Source: an archaeon
GTDB taxonomy: Archaea > Micrarchaeota > Micrarchaeia > Anstonellales > Bilamarchaeaceae
Direction: 5' to 3'
Assembly (NCBI GenBank): GCA_020053355.1
Contig: JAGVNI010000017.1
Span: 1 to 64,000 of the forward strand
DNA: 64,000 nucleotides
The notes under the pieces: generated by a model
What the model was told of the DNA's origin: nothing
Databases searched by the model: none
Seen by the model: the letters and a program-made list of their open reading frames with translations, nothing else
Translations under genes and position numbers: made by a program
In this document: positions 8,545-16,834 of the stretch, in pieces
Layout of the letters: every line of letters begins with the position of its first letter
How positions within the stretch are numbered: position 1 is the stretch's first letter

Positions 8545-9972
8545 CTACCTGAGCAGGTAAACCTCGATTGGGTTGATTTCATCCGTCAGCGGAGCGGTTT
8601 CCGGGACATCTTTGAGGTAAATCTTATCCGAGTTCGCCTGCGAAAAGTTTGCCAGGTCGCGGTCGCTGGCTATCAGCACGATGTTCTGCATCGATTTTGG
8701 GTCATCTTTGGTGGGAAGCGCGACGACATTTTTGAAAACGGATGAGAACGTGCTGTGGATGAACCGGAACACCGCGGATTTCTCGCCTTCCGGCGCCGAT
8801 ATGAGGTTGACTATGACCACTCCGCCCGGCTCCATCCTGCCCTTGAGGGTTTCAAGGTACTCTTTCGTTGAGAGATGGTACGGCATGCTCAGGCCGCGGA
8901 AGGTGTCGATGACGACCAAGTCGAATTTTTCATCAGTCCGAAGGAGAAAACGCCGGGCGTCGTCAATCACGATTTCGGTCCGGTTGTCGGTTTCGAGGGA
9001 GAAGTATTTTTTCCCCATCTCCACCGCCATCGGGTCGATTTCAACGCCGGTGACATGCAGCGATGATGATAAGCCTTTTAGCTCTTCGACCTCGGTCCCT
9101 GCCGCGGAGCCGACGACAAGCGCGCTCTTCGGGTTCGGGACGATTCCGTAGCCGAGCCGGCTCATCAGCGTGTAGTTGAATGCCGGGGCGCCATCCGCCC
9201 GCTCGCCGCTCGAAGCCGCGTTATCCAGGAAAAGGATGCGGGCAGGGCCCCCGTTCCAGTCCATGTCGACCACCTGGACGTGGTAGTATGCGCTGTCGCC
9301 GGAAAAAACATTTGCCCCCCTGAATTGGGGTTCGGTATGCACCTGCGTCATCAATGACGCCAGGACCGCGAAGGCGAAAACATCGTAAAGGGCAGATTTG
9401 CGCAATCCGCTGATAAGCAGGCTGGCAAGAAGCATGAGCGCGCCCGCGGATATGAAAATGTGCGTTATTGCCATGTTCGGGATGAGTATGAAGCCGGTGC
9501 CCAGGGCGCCGACGATGCTCCCTATCGTGGAAACCGAAAACACCATGCCGGCCCCCTTGCCCTCCGCGCCGGTGCGGGATGTAAGTTTAATCGCATACGG
9601 GGAGACCATGCCATAGAAACAGCTCGCGGGAACGAGGATGATTGCGCCGAGCAGGCTCGCCGGGATGATGTCCATGAAGATGGTGAAGGTGAGCAGGGCT
9701 TCGGCAAGGAACGGGATTATAAGGGTCATGAGGCCCGCGGCGAGGAGCACCATCGAGAGGTATTTCCGCTCGGCGTGCCGGTCGGACAGCACCCCCCCGG
9801 CATAATAGCCGACGCTAAGCGATGCGAGCACGAAGCCGATTACAGCCGCCCAGGAATATATCGTAGTCCCGAGGTAAGGCGCAAGCACGCGCACGCCCGC
9901 GATTTCAACGAGAAGCGAACATACGCCGGAAATGAACGCGGCTGCAAGGATTGGTTTGTCTGATTGTCCCAT
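8545..9972 (-). CDS. Membrane-fused spermidine-synthase-like protein (copy 1)
   Basis: 475 residues from ATG at 9972. This start was chosen because a TATA-like TTTAAAT lies about 35 nt upstream and a longer frame would run through the end of the upstream glycosyltransferase. The N-terminal half (about 1-215) has six or seven membrane helices (ILAAAFISGVCSLLVEIAG, FYGMVSPYAIKL, GTGFILIPNMA). The C-terminal half is a Rossmann domain of the SpeE type (SALVVGSAAGTEVEEL, VTGVEIDP, IDDARRFL, FDLVVIDTF). The glycine motif is changed from the usual GGGDG, and no clear putrescine pocket is evident, so polyamine synthesis is uncertain. Two relatives lie at 13638-15631. Confidence 0.85.
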   Translation of the reverse strand: MGQSDKPILAAAFISGVCSLLVEIAGVRVLAPYLGTTIYSWAAVIGFVLASLSVGYYAGGVLSDRHAERKYLSMVLLAAGLMTLIIPFLAEALLTFTIFMDIIPASLLGAIILVPASCFYGMVSPYAIKLTSRTGAEGKGAGMVFSVSTIGSIVGALGTGFILIPNMAITHIFISAGALMLLASLLISGLRKSALYDVFAFAVLASLMTQVHTEPQFRGANVFSGDSAYYHVQVVDMDWNGGPARILFLDNAASSGERADGAPAFNYTLMSRLGYGIVPNPKSALVVGSAAGTEVEELKGLSSSLHVTGVEIDPMAVEMGKKYFSLETDNRTEIVIDDARRFLLRTDEKFDLVVIDTFRGLSMPYHLSTKEYLETLKGRMEPGGVVIVNLISAPEGEKSAVFRFIHSTFSSVFKNVVALPTKDDPKSMQNIVLIASDRDLANFSQANSDKIYLKDVPETAPLTDEINPIEVYLLR

Positions 9973-10003
9973 CTGCTCACAAGCCAGATTATGCATGATG
10001 GAT

Positions 10004-10711
10004 TTAAATTTTCCTGCGAATCGACAACCGGAGCTTAAGCGCCGCAAGCCCCATGTAGATGATGTCCGCATGCAGCCTGACCCCGCTCTCCTTCCTGTCC
10101 GTCCAGTTCACCGGGATTTCAGATACCTTGAGGCCGCGCGCCTGCGCGAGCAGCAGGAGCTCGCTGTCCCAGAACCAATGGGTGTCGCGCACATCTTTCA
10201 GCAGCTGAAGGACCGAGGATTTCCGGAATGCCTTGAAGCCGCACTGGTGGTCCCGCACCTTCGTGCGGAAGAGGAGCCGCAGGAGGAGGTTGTAGGACTT
10301 GCTCGCCAGTTCGCGAAGCATATTGCGGCCGCTCACAATCGAGCCGGGAAGCAGCCTGGAGCCGGTCGCGATGTCGGAGCCGTTCTCGATTTCGCGGATG
10401 ATTTCCGGCAGGTGCGAGAGGTCTGTCGCCAAATCAGCGTCCATGTAGACTACGATACCGCCCTGTGCCGCAGCGATGGCATTCGAAAGCGAGAGGCCGC
10501 GGCCGAGGCGCTTTTTTGTGATGATTAGCCGTATCCGGGGGTTCCTTGATGCGAGCGACCGGGCAATCTCCGGGGTCTGGTCGGTGCTCCCGTCTTCTGC
10601 GAGGAGTATCTCGTAATCCTTGCCGGAGTCATCCAGCCGTTTCTCCAGCCTTGAAACGTTTTCGCGAAGGATTCCGGTCTCGTTATGGAGGGGGATTATT
10701 ATTGATATCAT
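10004..10711 (-). CDS. GT2 glycosyltransferase, dolichol-phosphate sugar synthase-like
   Basis: 235 residues from ATG at 10711; the frame extends seven codons further upstream but the internal ATG directly begins the family pattern MISIIIPLHNE. GT-A fold with nucleotide-sugar motifs EDGSTDQT and the DxD segment YMDADLATDLSHL. GSRLLPGS and DHQCGFKAFRK are typical of ALG5/DPM1-like enzymes that load glucose or mannose on a polyprenyl phosphate. No membrane helices. It is followed by a membrane protein and preceded by a methyltransferase and a GT39 enzyme, fitting synthesis of a lipid-linked sugar donor for surface glycosylation. Exact sugar unknown. Confidence 0.9.
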   Translation of the reverse strand: MISIIIPLHNETGILRENVSRLEKRLDDSGKDYEILLAEDGSTDQTPEIARSLASRNPRIRLIITKKRLGRGLSLSNAIAAAQGGIVVYMDADLATDLSHLPEIIREIENGSDIATGSRLLPGSIVSGRNMLRELASKSYNLLLRLLFRTKVRDHQCGFKAFRKSSVLQLLKDVRDTHWFWDSELLLLAQARGLKVSEIPVNWTDRKESGVRLHADIIYMGLAALKLRLSIRRKI

Positions 10712-10882
10712 ATTACCAGACCAGATAACCACTTAAGGATTTTTTAGGCTTCTTGGCAACCGCGGATGCGCTGATGCCGTAGGGAATGCCCATGGACTGC
10801 GGGTATCCGGCGCCAAGCCATGGCAGGATGCGCTGCGGCGGGTTTGGAATTGGCGGCAATATGCGATTTTACCATAGCCGCC

Positions 10883-11539
10883 CTATGGGTTCGCGCAGAT
10901 GGCGATGTACCGGATGGGAAGGAAACCGAAGGGGACCGCCCGGATTTTTTTTATTTCCAGATGGCCGGCCGAGACGCGCTTCAGCATCCCGAGGTCGAAA
11001 GTGTGCAGGTGCCATTCGTCATCCTGCCTCCGGGGGACATTGGGGAAAAGGAAGCCGAACAGGCCGAGGTGCCATATGACATCCTTTATCCGATTGACCA
11101 GCGGCTCGTTAGGAACAGAGATGACGATCGTCCCGCCCGCCTTCACAATCCGGGCGAGCTCTTTCACGACGGATTCCGGATGCATGGTGTGCTCGAGCAC
11201 TTCGCTGCATATGGCTGCGTCGAAATAGCCGTCCGGATAGGGGATGGATTCTGCAGCGGCCTTGACCAGCGTCGCTTTGGTCGAGGCCCGGGCTTCCTTG
11301 AGGGCGGTATCGGAGATGTCGACGCCGACCGCTTCGCCCGAATCAATCTGGCGAAGCACATACCCCTCGCCGCAACCCACATCAACCACCTTCCGGGCGC
11401 CCTTGATGGAATCCAGCAGTATCCTCACGCGCTTGTTTTCGGTGTAGCGGATGATGGGATTGGGATGGTTATAGAGGCGGACGTTGCCGTATTTGACGAA
11501 CATCCGCTCGTTCCATTTTCCGAATTCGCCCTTTTTCAT
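10883..11539 (-). CDS. Class I SAM-dependent methyltransferase
   Basis: About 218 residues. Motif I is VVDVGCGEGYVL, motif II region AVGVDISD, motif III AAAESIPYPDGYFDAAICSE, followed by VLEHTMHPESVVKELARIVK, all typical of Methyltransf_11/UbiE-like enzymes. The start at ATG 11539 has GGATG ten bases upstream; a GTG at 11548 in frame is an alternative and overlaps the end of the GT39 gene. The substrate cannot be read from sequence. Sitting between a GT39 and a GT2 gene, it may methylate a surface glycan or polyprenyl-linked sugar. A gap of about 170 bases without a supported gene follows, before the GT2 start. Confidence 0.87.
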   Translation of the reverse strand: MKKGEFGKWNERMFVKYGNVRLYNHPNPIIRYTENKRVRILLDSIKGARKVVDVGCGEGYVLRQIDSGEAVGVDISDTALKEARASTKATLVKAAAESIPYPDGYFDAAICSEVLEHTMHPESVVKELARIVKAGGTIVISVPNEPLVNRIKDVIWHLGLFGFLFPNVPRRQDDEWHLHTFDLGMLKRVSAGHLEIKKIRAVPFGFLPIRYIAICANP

Positions 11540-11548
11540 GGCAAGCAC

Positions 11549-13012
11549 TCATCCAACCCGGTAAATCGTGATATTTGACTTATTATATATGAGCGCCGAA
11601 CCCGGAGGGGAGAATGCAAAGTCCCCCGTGACGACGACATAGTCGAACTTCGTGATATTCGTGTCCTTGCGGAACAGGTCGGCGAAAAACCCGTCCTGGG
11701 TGCCCTGGGACAGAGGGTATTTGTCGGACCAGTAATCCCCGGTGAAAGTGCGCACGACCTCGCCATCCATTCTCCGCGGAACCACCACCCACCCGAAATC
11801 GAGGATGCTTCCGCTGGCCCTGAGTTCGGTGAGCGCCTTGGTGGCGACGATGGTTGGCGCATAGATGCCCACGATTGCGACATTCTCCTTGCCTGCGAGG
11901 ATTAGCCCCGCCTCTTTTTCGTCGCCATAGAGGTCATAAACCGTTTTGTATTCATAGGCTATCATCGAGATGCTCAGCATGAGGGCGACAGAGAAAAAGA
12001 GCATGAAGAAGAGGTCGGTCTTGTCCCCCCCGTCCCAGCGGATGAGGATGAGCGCCGCAAAATATGCCACCGCGGGCATGACCGGCAGGTAATACCAGAC
12101 CATGAACGTGCCGGTTATCAGCGGGAAGATTATCATCGCGTACCAGCATGCCATGAACTTCTCCCGCTTCCAGTGCTTCATCAACCCGAGTATTGACAGC
12201 GCGAACCAAATCCCGGCCCCTATCATGAAGATTGTCGCCGAGCCGGTGAAAACCCGCAGCTGCGTTTCGATTTGCCAGAAGGGGGTGGCCGCTTCAACGG
12301 CTGACGAGTAGATGTCGGCCTTCATTCCTGCAGAGGACAGCAGGGCCATGTTCGCCAGATAGGCTGCCGGAACGAAAATGAGCGATATGAGGAAGGGGAG
12401 GGTCTTCACCGTCCGCCGGTCGTTGAGATAGAAATATGCGAAGGCCAGGACCGGAACCATGAATGCTATTACGAGTTTTGTGAAAAATGCGGCGAACGAG
12501 AGCATCCCCGCCAGGATGAAACGCCATGGGCCGAACTTCGGCTCGGTATAAAGCCAAAGCGAGGAGGCGATGAAAAAGAAATTCAATGCGTCAGTAAGCA
12601 GGGATACGGAGGGATTGACGGATGGCAGGGAGAAGGTGAATATCAGGAGGGTGAGGAAGGAGAGGGGCTTGCTCGCGCCCATGTTCCTGAGGGTGCGGAA
12701 GAGGATGGGAATCGTGATGAGGCTGAGGATTAGGGAGGGGACGCGGTATCCCGCCTCCAGGGGAAGCGGAAGGGCGGGAACGAGCGAGTATGCCCAGAAA
12801 AAAAGCGGCGGCTTCCAGCTGACGGGGTAGCCTAGGAATGTCGGCATGAGAGTCGGGTGGTCCGCCTGCTCCTCTATCATCATCGCATAAATCGCCTCGT
12901 CTTTCACAAGGGGCATGTAACCCAGGAGCGGGAGGCGGGAGAGGAGGAAGAGCACGATGAGCATTATTACGAGCCGGGTTTCGCTCTGCGGAAGCTGCAA
13001 TCGGATGGCCAT
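11549..13012 (-). CDS. GT39/ArnT-like polytopic glycosyltransferase
   Basis: 487 residues with about ten to twelve membrane helices. The first extracellular loop carries MPLVKDEAIYAMMIEEQ, the acidic catalytic pair typical of PMT/ArnT (GT39/GT83) enzymes, and VSWKPPLFFWAYSLVPAL matches the following family block (KPPL). These enzymes use polyprenyl-phosphate sugars to modify proteins or lipids on the outer face. The last 100 residues (from about YDLYGDEKEAG) form a soluble C-terminal domain. It is the first gene of the minus-strand run with the methyltransferase and GT2, and shares a TATA region with the divergent pilin-like gene. Confidence 0.87.
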   Translation of the reverse strand: MAIRLQLPQSETRLVIMLIVLFLLSRLPLLGYMPLVKDEAIYAMMIEEQADHPTLMPTFLGYPVSWKPPLFFWAYSLVPALPLPLEAGYRVPSLILSLITIPILFRTLRNMGASKPLSFLTLLIFTFSLPSVNPSVSLLTDALNFFFIASSLWLYTEPKFGPWRFILAGMLSFAAFFTKLVIAFMVPVLAFAYFYLNDRRTVKTLPFLISLIFVPAAYLANMALLSSAGMKADIYSSAVEAATPFWQIETQLRVFTGSATIFMIGAGIWFALSILGLMKHWKREKFMACWYAMIIFPLITGTFMVWYYLPVMPAVAYFAALILIRWDGGDKTDLFFMLFFSVALMLSISMIAYEYKTVYDLYGDEKEAGLILAGKENVAIVGIYAPTIVATKALTELRASGSILDFGWVVVPRRMDGEVVRTFTGDYWSDKYPLSQGTQDGFFADLFRKDTNITKFDYVVVTGDFAFSPPGSALIYNKSNITIYRVG

Positions 13013-13045
13013 TTCCTACCTCGGATAGTTGTCTCTGAGATAGCC

Positions 13046-13054
13046 TTTTAAATA
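13046..13054 (+). promoter_or_regulatory. Shared TATA element between GT39 and pilin-like genes
   Basis: CCTTTTAAATAG is nearly symmetric and lies about 30 bp from both the minus-strand start at 13012 and the plus-strand transcription start expected near 13078, so it could serve either direction. Confidence 0.45.
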
Positions 13055-13087
13055 GTAATGTGAGATATAAACTCCAAAGGTGAACCG

Positions 13088-13483
13088 ATGAATATAATCC
13101 ACTGTATGAACAAAATTAATGCAATTGGAAAATACCTGTTGATCGCAGTTCTCGCAATCAATTTCATTTCTCTCGTTAACGCAGGTGAGGCGACGGCAAG
13201 CTCCCTTACGTCGGCTCTGAAAAGCCTCTGCGCAACGACCAAGACGTTCCTCGGCGCGGTGGCCATGATACTGGTCGTCCTTGCTGGTGCGACGTACGCG
13301 GTCGGCCAGGTGATGGGCGCGGAAACGAGAGCCAGGGCAGCGGTGTGGGCTACGGCCATGCTCACCGGTGCGCTGATAGGCATCGTCATCTACGTCATCA
13401 TGCCGCCTCTGATTTCCATGATGATGAACACCGGAGCTGCTGCAAACCCCTGTGCGGACATATCCATATCGGGTGCAGTCTAG
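13088..13483 (+). CDS. VirB2/TrbC-like pilin subunit candidate
   Basis: 131 residues. A long signal peptide (ending ...FISLVNA) is followed by a short polar stretch and two hydrophobic helices, FLGAVAMILVVLAGATYAVG and TAMLTGALIGIVIYVIM, joined by a short polar loop (GQVMGAETRARAAVW). This size and two-helix plan is that of VirB2/TrbC conjugative pilins, whose archaeal relatives form DNA-transfer pili (Ced/Ted systems). Two cysteines flank the helices (SLCATT and NPCADI) and could form a disulphide. GGTGA four bases before ATG supports the start. No VirB4, VirB6 or coupling ATPase lies nearby, and a T-rich terminator follows immediately, so it is transcribed alone. Family assignment rests on topology and needs a profile search. 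Confidence 0.7.
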   Translation: MNIIHCMNKINAIGKYLLIAVLAINFISLVNAGEATASSLTSALKSLCATTKTFLGAVAMILVVLAGATYAVGQVMGAETRARAAVWATAMLTGALIGIVIYVIMPPLISMMMNTGAAANPCADISISGAV

Positions 13484-13530
13484 CTTTTTTTTTTAAATTT
13501 TTTATTTCTATTTTTCTCATTTTCTTCACA
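13484..13530 (+). terminator. Poly-T terminator after pilin-like gene
   Basis: CTTTTTTTTTAAATTTTTTA followed by TTTCTATTTTTCTC comes directly after the stop; this is a strong archaeal oligo-T terminator. Confidence 0.7.
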
Positions 13531-13637
13531 ACGGCCAGATGAAGTGCCGTAAATGCCCGGGTTTCCGCCAACCACACACCACCCCACCCGGCAGCGGACC
13601 GGAATTTTTTTAATCCAGGCGCAACAAATCCCAGTCG

Positions 13638-14210
13638 ATGACAATACGCCGCCTGCTTGCAGCAGCATTCATATCCGGCGCTTGCGCCATGGCGGTGGAG
13701 ATAGCTGGCTCCAGGGCGATTGCCGGGTTCGTCGGCAGCACAATATATACTTGGGCATCGGGGATAGGGTTCACATTATTGGCTTTAAGCGCGGGATATG
13801 TCGCAGGCGGGATTATTGCAGACGGCTCCAAAGGAACGGCCCGCCTGAGAGCGATGCTCTTTTGCGCCGGGGCATTCACGGCCGCGATACCCCTGATTCT
13901 TGGAACCCTCATGGGAAATGCCCGGGGGTTGGATGTTATCATGGCGAGCATGGTGGCAGGCATCGCACTCGTTCCGGCATGCGTATTCTACGGGATGACA
14001 TCCCCGTTCGTAATCAGACTCGTATCGAAACGGGGCGGGGAAGGGCAAAGCGCGGGAAGCGTGTTCGCGATTTCCACAGCAGGCAGCGTGGCGGGCATCC
14101 TCGGCACCGGGTTCATCCTAATTCCCGCGATGGGATTGAGTTCGATATTCCTTGCACTTGGGGGCGTGATGGCCGCATCGGCGCTTGCTGTTGGCGAGGT
14201 GTCCGAGTGA
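13638..14210 (+). CDS. Membrane-only half of spermidine-synthase-like family
   Basis: 190 residues, six or so membrane helices and no Rossmann domain. It aligns along its length with the N-terminal half of the protein at 8545-9972: LLAAAFISGACAMAVEIAGS versus ILAAAFISGVCSLLVEIAGV, VFYGMTSPFVIRL versus CFYGMVSPYAIKL, and GTGFILIPAMG versus GTGFILIPNMA. A TATA-like GAATTTTTTTAATCC lies about 25 nt before the ATG (leaderless). Its stop overlaps the next start as GTGA, so the two are translationally coupled and may form a complex. I infer a membrane partner or a half-gene kept after duplication; function unknown. Confidence 0.8.
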   Translation: MTIRRLLAAAFISGACAMAVEIAGSRAIAGFVGSTIYTWASGIGFTLLALSAGYVAGGIIADGSKGTARLRAMLFCAGAFTAAIPLILGTLMGNARGLDVIMASMVAGIALVPACVFYGMTSPFVIRLVSKRGGEGQSAGSVFAISTAGSVAGILGTGFILIPAMGLSSIFLALGGVMAASALAVGEVSE

Positions 14211-15631
14211 CAATTCGGAAGAAATTGCATATTGCGGCATTCATCTCCGGTTTCTGCATGCTGCTGCTCGAGATGGGTGGTTCGCGGCTGATTGCGCCGC
14301 ATCTGGGGAACACCGCATACACCTGGAGTTCTGTGATATCGGTCGTTTTCATCGCATCGAGCCTCGGATATTATGCCGGGGGAAGGCGCTCGGATGCGGC
14401 TTTCGGAACGAAGATGGTGTCAGATGCCGCCATGAAGGCGGGGATAACGACCGTGCTGGCAGTACCGTTTTTCGCGATGGTGGCGCCCCTCGTCCACGTG
14501 ATGCCGCCCGTGCTCTCCCACCTGGCGGCTGCGTTGCCGCTGGCCTTGGGGAGTTTCTTCTACGGCCTGATAATCCCCTATGCGGTCAAGGGCTCGGACG
14601 AGTTGTCCCGGCCTGGGAAAAGCGCGGGCATTGTTTTCGCCCTCTCAAGCCTCGGGAGCCTCGCCGGCGCATTCATAGCCGGATTCGCGCTGATACCGAA
14701 CATGTTGACAGCGTATGTCTTCATACTTTCCGGGGCTTTGATGCTGCTCCTTAGCTGGTATATCCACAAAGCCGAATATTTCGAGCTGGTGCCATTTGCC
14801 GCCCTGGTCGCATTTGCGCTAATAGCACCTACAATGCCGTTCCAGGACACCGACATCATTTTCCAGGAGCAGAGCGCCTACCAGCTGGTGACGGTATCCA
14901 ATTACGTCAAGGACGGGCAGAACACGACCGTGATGATGCTTGATGCCCTGGTTGAATCGTGGGAATACGACAACGGCTCGGCAGTCTATGATTATACCGG
15001 GAGGATGATGCTTGCTTCAGAGCTTCTTGGCCATACGCCGAAGCGTGCTCTCGTCATCGGCGCCGGCGCCGGCTCGCAGATAGGGGACCTTCGGAGAGGG
15101 TATCCGGAAATATCGATAGACGCGGTCGAAATCGATGGAAAGGTAATAGAAGCCGGAAGGCGGTTCTTCTCGCTTGGGGATGACAATCGCACAAACATAA
15201 TAGTGGATGACGGGAGAAGGGCCCTCCAAAACCTGGATGGCCCTTACGACATCATATTTGTCGATGTGTTCAAAGGGCCTTCGCCGCCGCCGCATCTGAC
15301 CACGAGGGAGTTCTTCCGGGAGCTGAAGGCCAAGGCCGCACCGGATGGCGTGGTTGCCGTGAATATCGCGTCCAACACTGAAGGCGGAAGCTCCCGCTTC
15401 CTTCAACTTGAATATAACACTCTCGCGGACGTATTCGATGGCGTTGCCATACTCCCCCAATACACGAACGGCAGCAGGTTCGTGAGGCAGACCGTGGTTC
15501 TTATCGCAAGCGACAATGACATGGATATCTGGGAAGAGAAGCACCGGGATGCGATAACAGATCCGGACTGGAATGGCAGCCAGGCGCTAAGCGACGACTG
15601 GAGCCCGGTCGATACGCTTGTGCCTGACTGA
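14207..15631 (+). CDS. Membrane-fused spermidine-synthase-like protein (copy 2)
   Basis: 474 residues from GTG at 14207, which overlaps the previous stop (GTGA). The same frame stays open back to 13553, but that upstream part is out of frame with the real 13638 gene and is not coding. Membrane half: LHIAAFISGFCMLLLEMGGS, FFYGLIIPYAVKG, AGFALIPNMLTAYV. Soluble half: ALVIGAGAGSQIGDL, IDAVEIDGKVIEAG, VDDGRRAL, YDIIFVDVFKGPSPPPHLTT, which follow SpeE motif order. It has the acidic residue after motif II that binds the nucleoside ribose (VEID). Activity unproven. Paralogous to the 8545 gene. Confidence 0.86.
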   Translation: MTIRKKLHIAAFISGFCMLLLEMGGSRLIAPHLGNTAYTWSSVISVVFIASSLGYYAGGRRSDAAFGTKMVSDAAMKAGITTVLAVPFFAMVAPLVHVMPPVLSHLAAALPLALGSFFYGLIIPYAVKGSDELSRPGKSAGIVFALSSLGSLAGAFIAGFALIPNMLTAYVFILSGALMLLLSWYIHKAEYFELVPFAALVAFALIAPTMPFQDTDIIFQEQSAYQLVTVSNYVKDGQNTTVMMLDALVESWEYDNGSAVYDYTGRMMLASELLGHTPKRALVIGAGAGSQIGDLRRGYPEISIDAVEIDGKVIEAGRRFFSLGDDNRTNIIVDDGRRALQNLDGPYDIIFVDVFKGPSPPPHLTTREFFRELKAKAAPDGVVAVNIASNTEGGSSRFLQLEYNTLADVFDGVAILPQYTNGSRFVRQTVVLIASDNDMDIWEEKHRDAITDPDWNGSQALSDDWSPVDTLVPD

Positions 15632-15728
15632 AAGATTCCCCTGCCGCGGCCATCGGAGGATATGGGGCGGCCGGAACCCCCGGCTTTGTTATGGCTATCT
15701 TTAAAAATCTTCTAACGGAAGGGTAGCC

Positions 15729-16436
15729 ATGGCGATGGGAGTGAACGAAGAGATGCCAATACTGAAAGCCAACCGGCTCTCAAGTGGCATCGCGGATTTG
15801 GACATAATCCTTGAAGGCGGGTATTTCAACCCGGGAAACATAGTGATGATAGGCCCAAGCGGCATAGAGAAGGCGGCTTTCGCCTACCATTTCGCGGCAT
15901 CAGTCGGGCCGAATGAGAACGCGTATGTCATATGCGGCAACTCCTCGCCGGCGGACATAATCAACAAGGCCTCGACGCTTGGCATCAACCTGAACAAGCC
16001 GAACATATCCTTCATCGACTGCTACAGCGCCACCTTGGGGAAGGCGGACGAGACCAACCCGAAAATCAAGGTCGTTTCCGGCCCGGGAGCCCTCAACGAC
16101 GTATCCTTGATGCTAAATGACGCGATAAAAGACAGCGCCGGGAAGAAGATGAGGGTGGTTTTCGACACGCTATCCACGTTCGTCCTCTACAACCCCCAGG
16201 ACTCCATACGGAAGTTCCTGAGCGTTATCGAGGGGAGGCTGAAAAGCGTCGGGGCGACCGCGATTTACCTTGTGGATGACGGCGTGCACGACAAGCAGGT
16301 CCTGAGCCTCATCGAACACGGGATGGACGAGACGTACACGATTGAGGATCGGGGCGGGAAATTCGTGATGGTGCTCCCCGAATTGGACATGCCGATACCG
16401 ATAAAAATCGGGCCGGCAGGCGTAGCGATTCAATAG
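15729..16436 (+). CDS. KaiC/RadA-superfamily protein with degenerate Walker A
   Basis: 235 residues. It opens like a KaiC domain (NRLSSGIADLDIILEGGYFN, then PGNIVMIGPSGIEKAAFAYH). The expected GPxGxGKT is GPSGIEKA at 42-49: the glycine before the lysine is Glu47 and the Mg-binding Ser/Thr is Ala49. The Walker B strand is MRVVFDTLS. ATP hydrolysis is therefore doubtful. It is followed 21 bases later by a roadblock/LC7 gene, the kind of partner that regulates NTPases and scaffolds. GGAAGGG precedes the ATG. I infer a sensory or scaffold module rather than an active ATPase. Confidence 0.8.
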   Translation: MAMGVNEEMPILKANRLSSGIADLDIILEGGYFNPGNIVMIGPSGIEKAAFAYHFAASVGPNENAYVICGNSSPADIINKASTLGINLNKPNISFIDCYSATLGKADETNPKIKVVSGPGALNDVSLMLNDAIKDSAGKKMRVVFDTLSTFVLYNPQDSIRKFLSVIEGRLKSVGATAIYLVDDGVHDKQVLSLIEHGMDETYTIEDRGGKFVMVLPELDMPIPIKIGPAGVAIQ

Positions 16437-16457
16437 CATGTTTCAGGAGGTAATCAC

Positions 16458-16784
16458 ATGGCAGGCGAATTGGATGCGATACTCAACGAAATGAAGGCGA
16501 AGGGGATAGGGGGCGCGGTGGTCCGGGTGGACGGCGTAGCCGTCGCCTCGACGATAGCGCTGAACGACTTGAGCTCCGGCCTGCTTGCATCAGTCGCGAA
16601 CACATCGGATGCCATGATGAAGAGGATGGATGATAGGCAGAAGGAGATAGAAGTCGCCTTCGACGGCCTCATTCTGGTCATGATACCGCTTAAGAACCAC
16701 GTTTTCTGCGGCATGATAAAGGACCGCGAAGAGAAGAAGACTGTCCAGGAATACGCCTTGAAGGCAAAGGCTTTCGTTTCCTGA
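16458..16784 (+). CDS. Roadblock/LC7 (MglB-like) domain protein
   Basis: 108 residues, a single roadblock fold: an N-terminal helix, IGGAVVRVDGVAVASTIA as the first beta pair, GLLASVANTSDAMMKRM as the long helix, then QKEIEVAFDGLILVMIPLKN and HVFCGMIKDREE as the closing strands. Roadblock proteins dimerise and regulate small Ras-like GTPases and other NTPases, or tether complexes. AGGAGGT lies nine bases before ATG, one of the strongest ribosome-binding sites in the window. Its immediate partner is the KaiC-like protein upstream; no small GTPase is in the window. Confidence 0.85.
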   Translation: MAGELDAILNEMKAKGIGGAVVRVDGVAVASTIALNDLSSGLLASVANTSDAMMKRMDDRQKEIEVAFDGLILVMIPLKNHVFCGMIKDREEKKTVQEYALKAKAFVS

Positions 16785-16834
16785 TTGCATAGAGATGGCA
16801 CGGATGACGATAAACCGCACGCGGGGGTTCTTCC

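Noticed and set aside
10733-10882. Minus-strand proline-rich reading between the methyltransferase and GT2 genes
   Set aside because: No start codon with a ribosome site, preceded by a stop, and no recognisable domain.
13553-14206. In-frame upstream extension of the 14207 gene, giving a 692-residue product
   Set aside because: The extension is low in hydrophobic order and reads through the real 13638 gene in another frame; the GTGA overlap and paralog alignment fix the start at 14207.
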